Position numbers and translations under genes: made by a program. DNA of 5,277 bases, from the NCBI GenBank assembly GCA_903940375.1, contig CAJAKT010000582.1:1-5277 (forward strand), read 5' to 3'. This document shows, piece after piece, positions 3,149 to 5,277 of the stretch. Origin of the DNA: an uncultured bacterium. GTDB lineage: Bacteria > Actinomycetota > Actinomycetes > S36-B12. The notes beneath the pieces were generated by a model. It saw only the letters and a program-made list of their open reading frames with translations, did not search any database and was not told the origin of the DNA. The stretch's first letter is position 1, and each line of letters starts with the position of its first letter.

Positions 3149-5277
3149 TCAAAGGGATGAATCAGGGGATTCCACCGATGACTCACGGGCACTATCGGAA
3201 AGCAGGGCGAGGAACGCATCGGCGGGGACGGGTCGTGACAGCAGGTACCCCTGGCCGAAGTCGCATGACGCGGCGGCGAGCAGATCTCGCTGGGCCTGTG
3301 TCTCGATGCCTTCGGCAATGACGCGCAATCCGAGTTTGTGGGCCATCTCGATGATGGCCTCGCACAACGCGAGGTTCTCGCTGTCGGGTGCTATCCCATT
3401 GACGAAGGACCGATCGATCTTCAGGTAGTCGACGTCGAGCCCCTGCAGGTAGGCGAGGGAGGAGTAGCCGGTGCCGAAGTCGTCAATGGCAAGTTGGATG
3501 CCGGCAGTGCGATAGGCCTCGAGATTCGTGGTGACGGTCTCGCTCCTGTCGAGCAGCAATCCCTCTGTGATCTCAACGACGAGGGCTGATCCGGGAACGT
3601 CCTGGTCGAGCATGAGCTGCAGCCGGCGGTCGTGCAGTCCATTGTCGTCAGCCACTTCTACCGGTGACATGTTGAAGCCGATCTCGAAGTCCGGCACGTG
3701 GACCCGCGCCTTGACCGTCATCGAGAGGACCTCGTTGAACACCCAGTCGCCGATGTCCTTGATCAGCCCGGACTTCTCGGCGATCGGAATGAAGTAGTCC
3801 GGACCGATCGGGCCGCGCAGCGGGTGCTCCCAGCGGACGAGCGCCTCGCCCTTGCAGATGCGCCCCGTCCCCATCTCGATGATCGGCTGGAACGCCATGT
3901 GCAGGTCCCCGTCGGAAATGGCGCGGCGCAGGTCCTCGGTCAGTTGGGCGCGCTCCAGCGCCTCAACCTGAATGGCTGCGGTGAAGTAGCGATGTCGGTT
4001 GCGCCCATGGTCCTTCGCCACGCGCATCGCCTGGTTCGTCGTGATGAGCAGGTTCGCCGCATCGGGCGCATCGTCTGGGAAGATCGAGACTCCAGCACTG
4101 CCCGTGCAGTGGACTTCACGCGTTCCGAGGATGAACGGCTGTGCCAGGACCTGTACAGCCTGCGATGCGATCTGCTCGATAGAGGTGCTGTCGGTGTTGT
4201 CGCTCAGCAGGATGGCGAACTCATCGCCACCCAGGCGGGCGACGGTCTCCGTCGCGGGAACCATGGCGCGAAGGCGCTCGGCCGCCTCCTTCAGGACGAG
4301 ATCACCCGTTCGGTGCCCCAGTGTCTCGTTGATGTCGCGGAACTCATAGATGCTCACCGCGATGAGGGCAACCCGCCCACCTGAGAGACGAGCTCGATCG
4401 ACGGCCTGGGCGAGCCGGTCCCCTAGGACCTGGCGGTTGGGCAGGCCGGTGGCGAGATCGTCGTGCAGGCTGTTCTGGCTGCTGACGATCGCGACGAAGT
4501 GGCTCAATGTGCCGGCATCACCGCGGACGGCGGAGACAGCGACGGACTGCGAGGCGACGCGCCCATCCTTCAGTCGGCTCACGAGTTCACCTCGCCAGAA
4601 GTCATGCCGATCGAGGCTGGCGTGCTTCTCCTGGTAGACGGCTTGGGGAGTGAGGTCCGAGCCGAGCGCCTCGAGCGTTTGGCCCCGGACATCGTCAATC
4701 GTGTATCCGGTCAGGGCGGTGAAGCCGGGGTTGATCTCGGCAATCCGCCTGTCCGGGCCCATGATCACCACGCCGTCATGGGTGGACTCGAAGACGCTGG
4801 CGCTGACGCGCATGCGATCCTGCGCAGCCATCTCGCTGGTCACGTCGGTCAGGAAGCCATGCCACAGAGTCCCGCCTTCGGCGTCCGGATCTGGGACGGC
4901 TTCGGTGAGGTACCAGCGTTCGGCGCCATGCTTGTCGTGCATGCGCAGCTGCGCGTGCCATGGCTGGTCGGATGCGAAGGCCTCTCCGAGCGCATCGCCG
5001 ATTCTCTCGGCGTCAGCCTCGACCACGCGCGACATCAGCGGAGCCGCATCGCCTTTCACGTCGGCCGGGGTCAGCCCGAACATCTCCTCGATGCCGTGGC
5101 TCGCATAGGGGAAGGAGCTCCGCCCGTCTGGGGTAACCCGCATCTCGTACAGCATGCCGGGAACGCGGTCGGAGAGTCGTGACAGCCGCGTCGACAGCTG
5201 CCGACGGCGCTGGACCGATGTGATCAGGGCGAGGAACAGGAGCGCGACCAGGATCGTCAGCGAGTAGCCGACGAAAC
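3149..5277 (-). CDS. Membrane PAS-PAS-GGDEF-EAL cyclic-di-GMP phosphodiesterase, 5' partial
   Basis: At least 708 residues; the frame stays open to the right edge, so the N-terminus is missing. The visible part begins with a membrane helix (5222-5275) followed by RRR, placing the rest in the cytoplasm. Counting from the internal Met at 5155, the domains are PAS 1 (to about 106, with its beginning just before this Met), PAS 2 (about 117-227), GGDEF (about 233-392) and EAL (about 404-650). The EAL domain keeps the expected metal and catalytic residues: Glu437 of EAL, Asn495, Glu528, Asp558-Asp559 in DDFGTGYSS, Lys579, Glu615, Glu618 and Gln635. It should hydrolyse cyclic-di-GMP to pGpG. The GGDEF motif is present (309-313), but the usual DxDxFK reads SIYEFR, so the metal-binding aspartate is Ser268; the RxxD inhibitory site is also absent. 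A GTP-sensing regulatory GGDEF is likely, and weak cyclase activity cannot be excluded. The PAS ligands are unknown. Confidence 0.93.
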   Translation of the reverse strand, partial: FVGYSLTILVALLFLALITSVQRRRQLSTRLSRLSDRVPGMLYEMRVTPDGRSSFPYASHGIEEMFGLTPADVKGDAAPLMSRVVEADAERIGDALGEAFASDQPWHAQLRMHDKHGAERWYLTEAVPDPDAEGGTLWHGFLTDVTSEMAAQDRMRVSASVFESTHDGVVIMGPDRRIAEINPGFTALTGYTIDDVRGQTLEALGSDLTPQAVYQEKHASLDRHDFWRGELVSRLKDGRVASQSVAVSAVRGDAGTLSHFVAIVSSQNSLHDDLATGLPNRQVLGDRLAQAVDRARLSGGRVALIAVSIYEFRDINETLGHRTGDLVLKEAAERLRAMVPATETVARLGGDEFAILLSDNTDSTSIEQIASQAVQVLAQPFILGTREVHCTGSAGVSIFPDDAPDAANLLITTNQAMRVAKDHGRNRHRYFTAAIQVEALERAQLTEDLRRAISDGDLHMAFQPIIEMGTGRICKGEALVRWEHPLRGPIGPDYFIPIAEKSGLIKDIGDWVFNEVLSMTVKARVHVPDFEIGFNMSPVEVADDNGLHDRRLQLMLDQDVPGSALVVEITEGLLLDRSETVTTNLEAYRTAGIQLAIDDFGTGYSSLAYLQGLDVDYLKIDRSFVNGIAPDSENLALCEAIIEMAHKLGLRVIAEGIETQAQRDLLAAASCDFGQGYLLSRPVPADAFLALLSDSARESSVESPDSSL

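Noticed and set aside
3698..5182. Two long plus-strand open frames opposite the cyclic-di-GMP gene (3698-4384 and 4463-5182)
   Set aside because: Both are antisense to clearly recognisable PAS, GGDEF and EAL sequence, and show no domain or ribosome binding support.
1..5277. Search for CRISPR arrays, tRNA or rRNA genes, insertion sequences and attachment sites
   Set aside because: No regularly spaced repeats, cloverleaf with T-arm signature, transposase motifs or flanking terminal repeats were seen by eye.

Overview
The window is high-GC DNA with long overlapping open frames on both strands, typical of an actinobacterium. The secreted DUF1524-type HNH nuclease and the DesA3-like acyl desaturase also fit Actinomycetota. 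I cannot name a genus. No rRNA, tRNA, CRISPR array, insertion sequence or phage gene is visible.

Layout. Positions 1-78 hold no convincing complete gene: one frame ends at a stop at 37-39, a small hairpin follows, and then comes a promoter. Positions 118-900 (+ strand) are a two-gene toxin-antitoxin operon of the TacA-TacT kind, with a DUF1778 ribbon-helix-helix antitoxin and then a GNAT acetyltransferase toxin. Its promoter (TTGACC, 17 bp, TACATT) overlaps a perfect 10-bp palindrome, which suggests autoregulation. Convergent to it lie four genes on the minus strand, read from right to left: a membrane-anchored PAS-PAS-GGDEF-EAL cyclic-di-GMP protein whose N-terminus runs off the right edge (3149-5277), a delta-9-type fatty acid desaturase (2126-3067), a small two-helix membrane protein of unknown function (1695-2042), and a secreted HNH endonuclease (940-1623). 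Gaps between these four are 71-83 bp, so some or all could be co-transcribed.

How the genes may work together. The antitoxin should bind both its own operator and the toxin. The toxin should block translation by acetylating charged tRNA. The cyclic-di-GMP protein has a complete set of EAL phosphodiesterase residues, but its GGDEF domain has lost a metal-binding aspartate, so it is best read as a phosphodiesterase with a regulatory GGDEF domain. Its position 81 bp upstream of a desaturase raises the possibility of a link between second-messenger signalling and membrane lipid composition, but only gene order supports this. The small membrane protein and the HNH nuclease share an identical 14-bp element directly in front of their start codons.

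No clearly new multi-gene system is evident. The points most worth a second look are the degenerate GGDEF domain, the shared leader element, the operator of the toxin-antitoxin operon and the uncharacterised small membrane protein.
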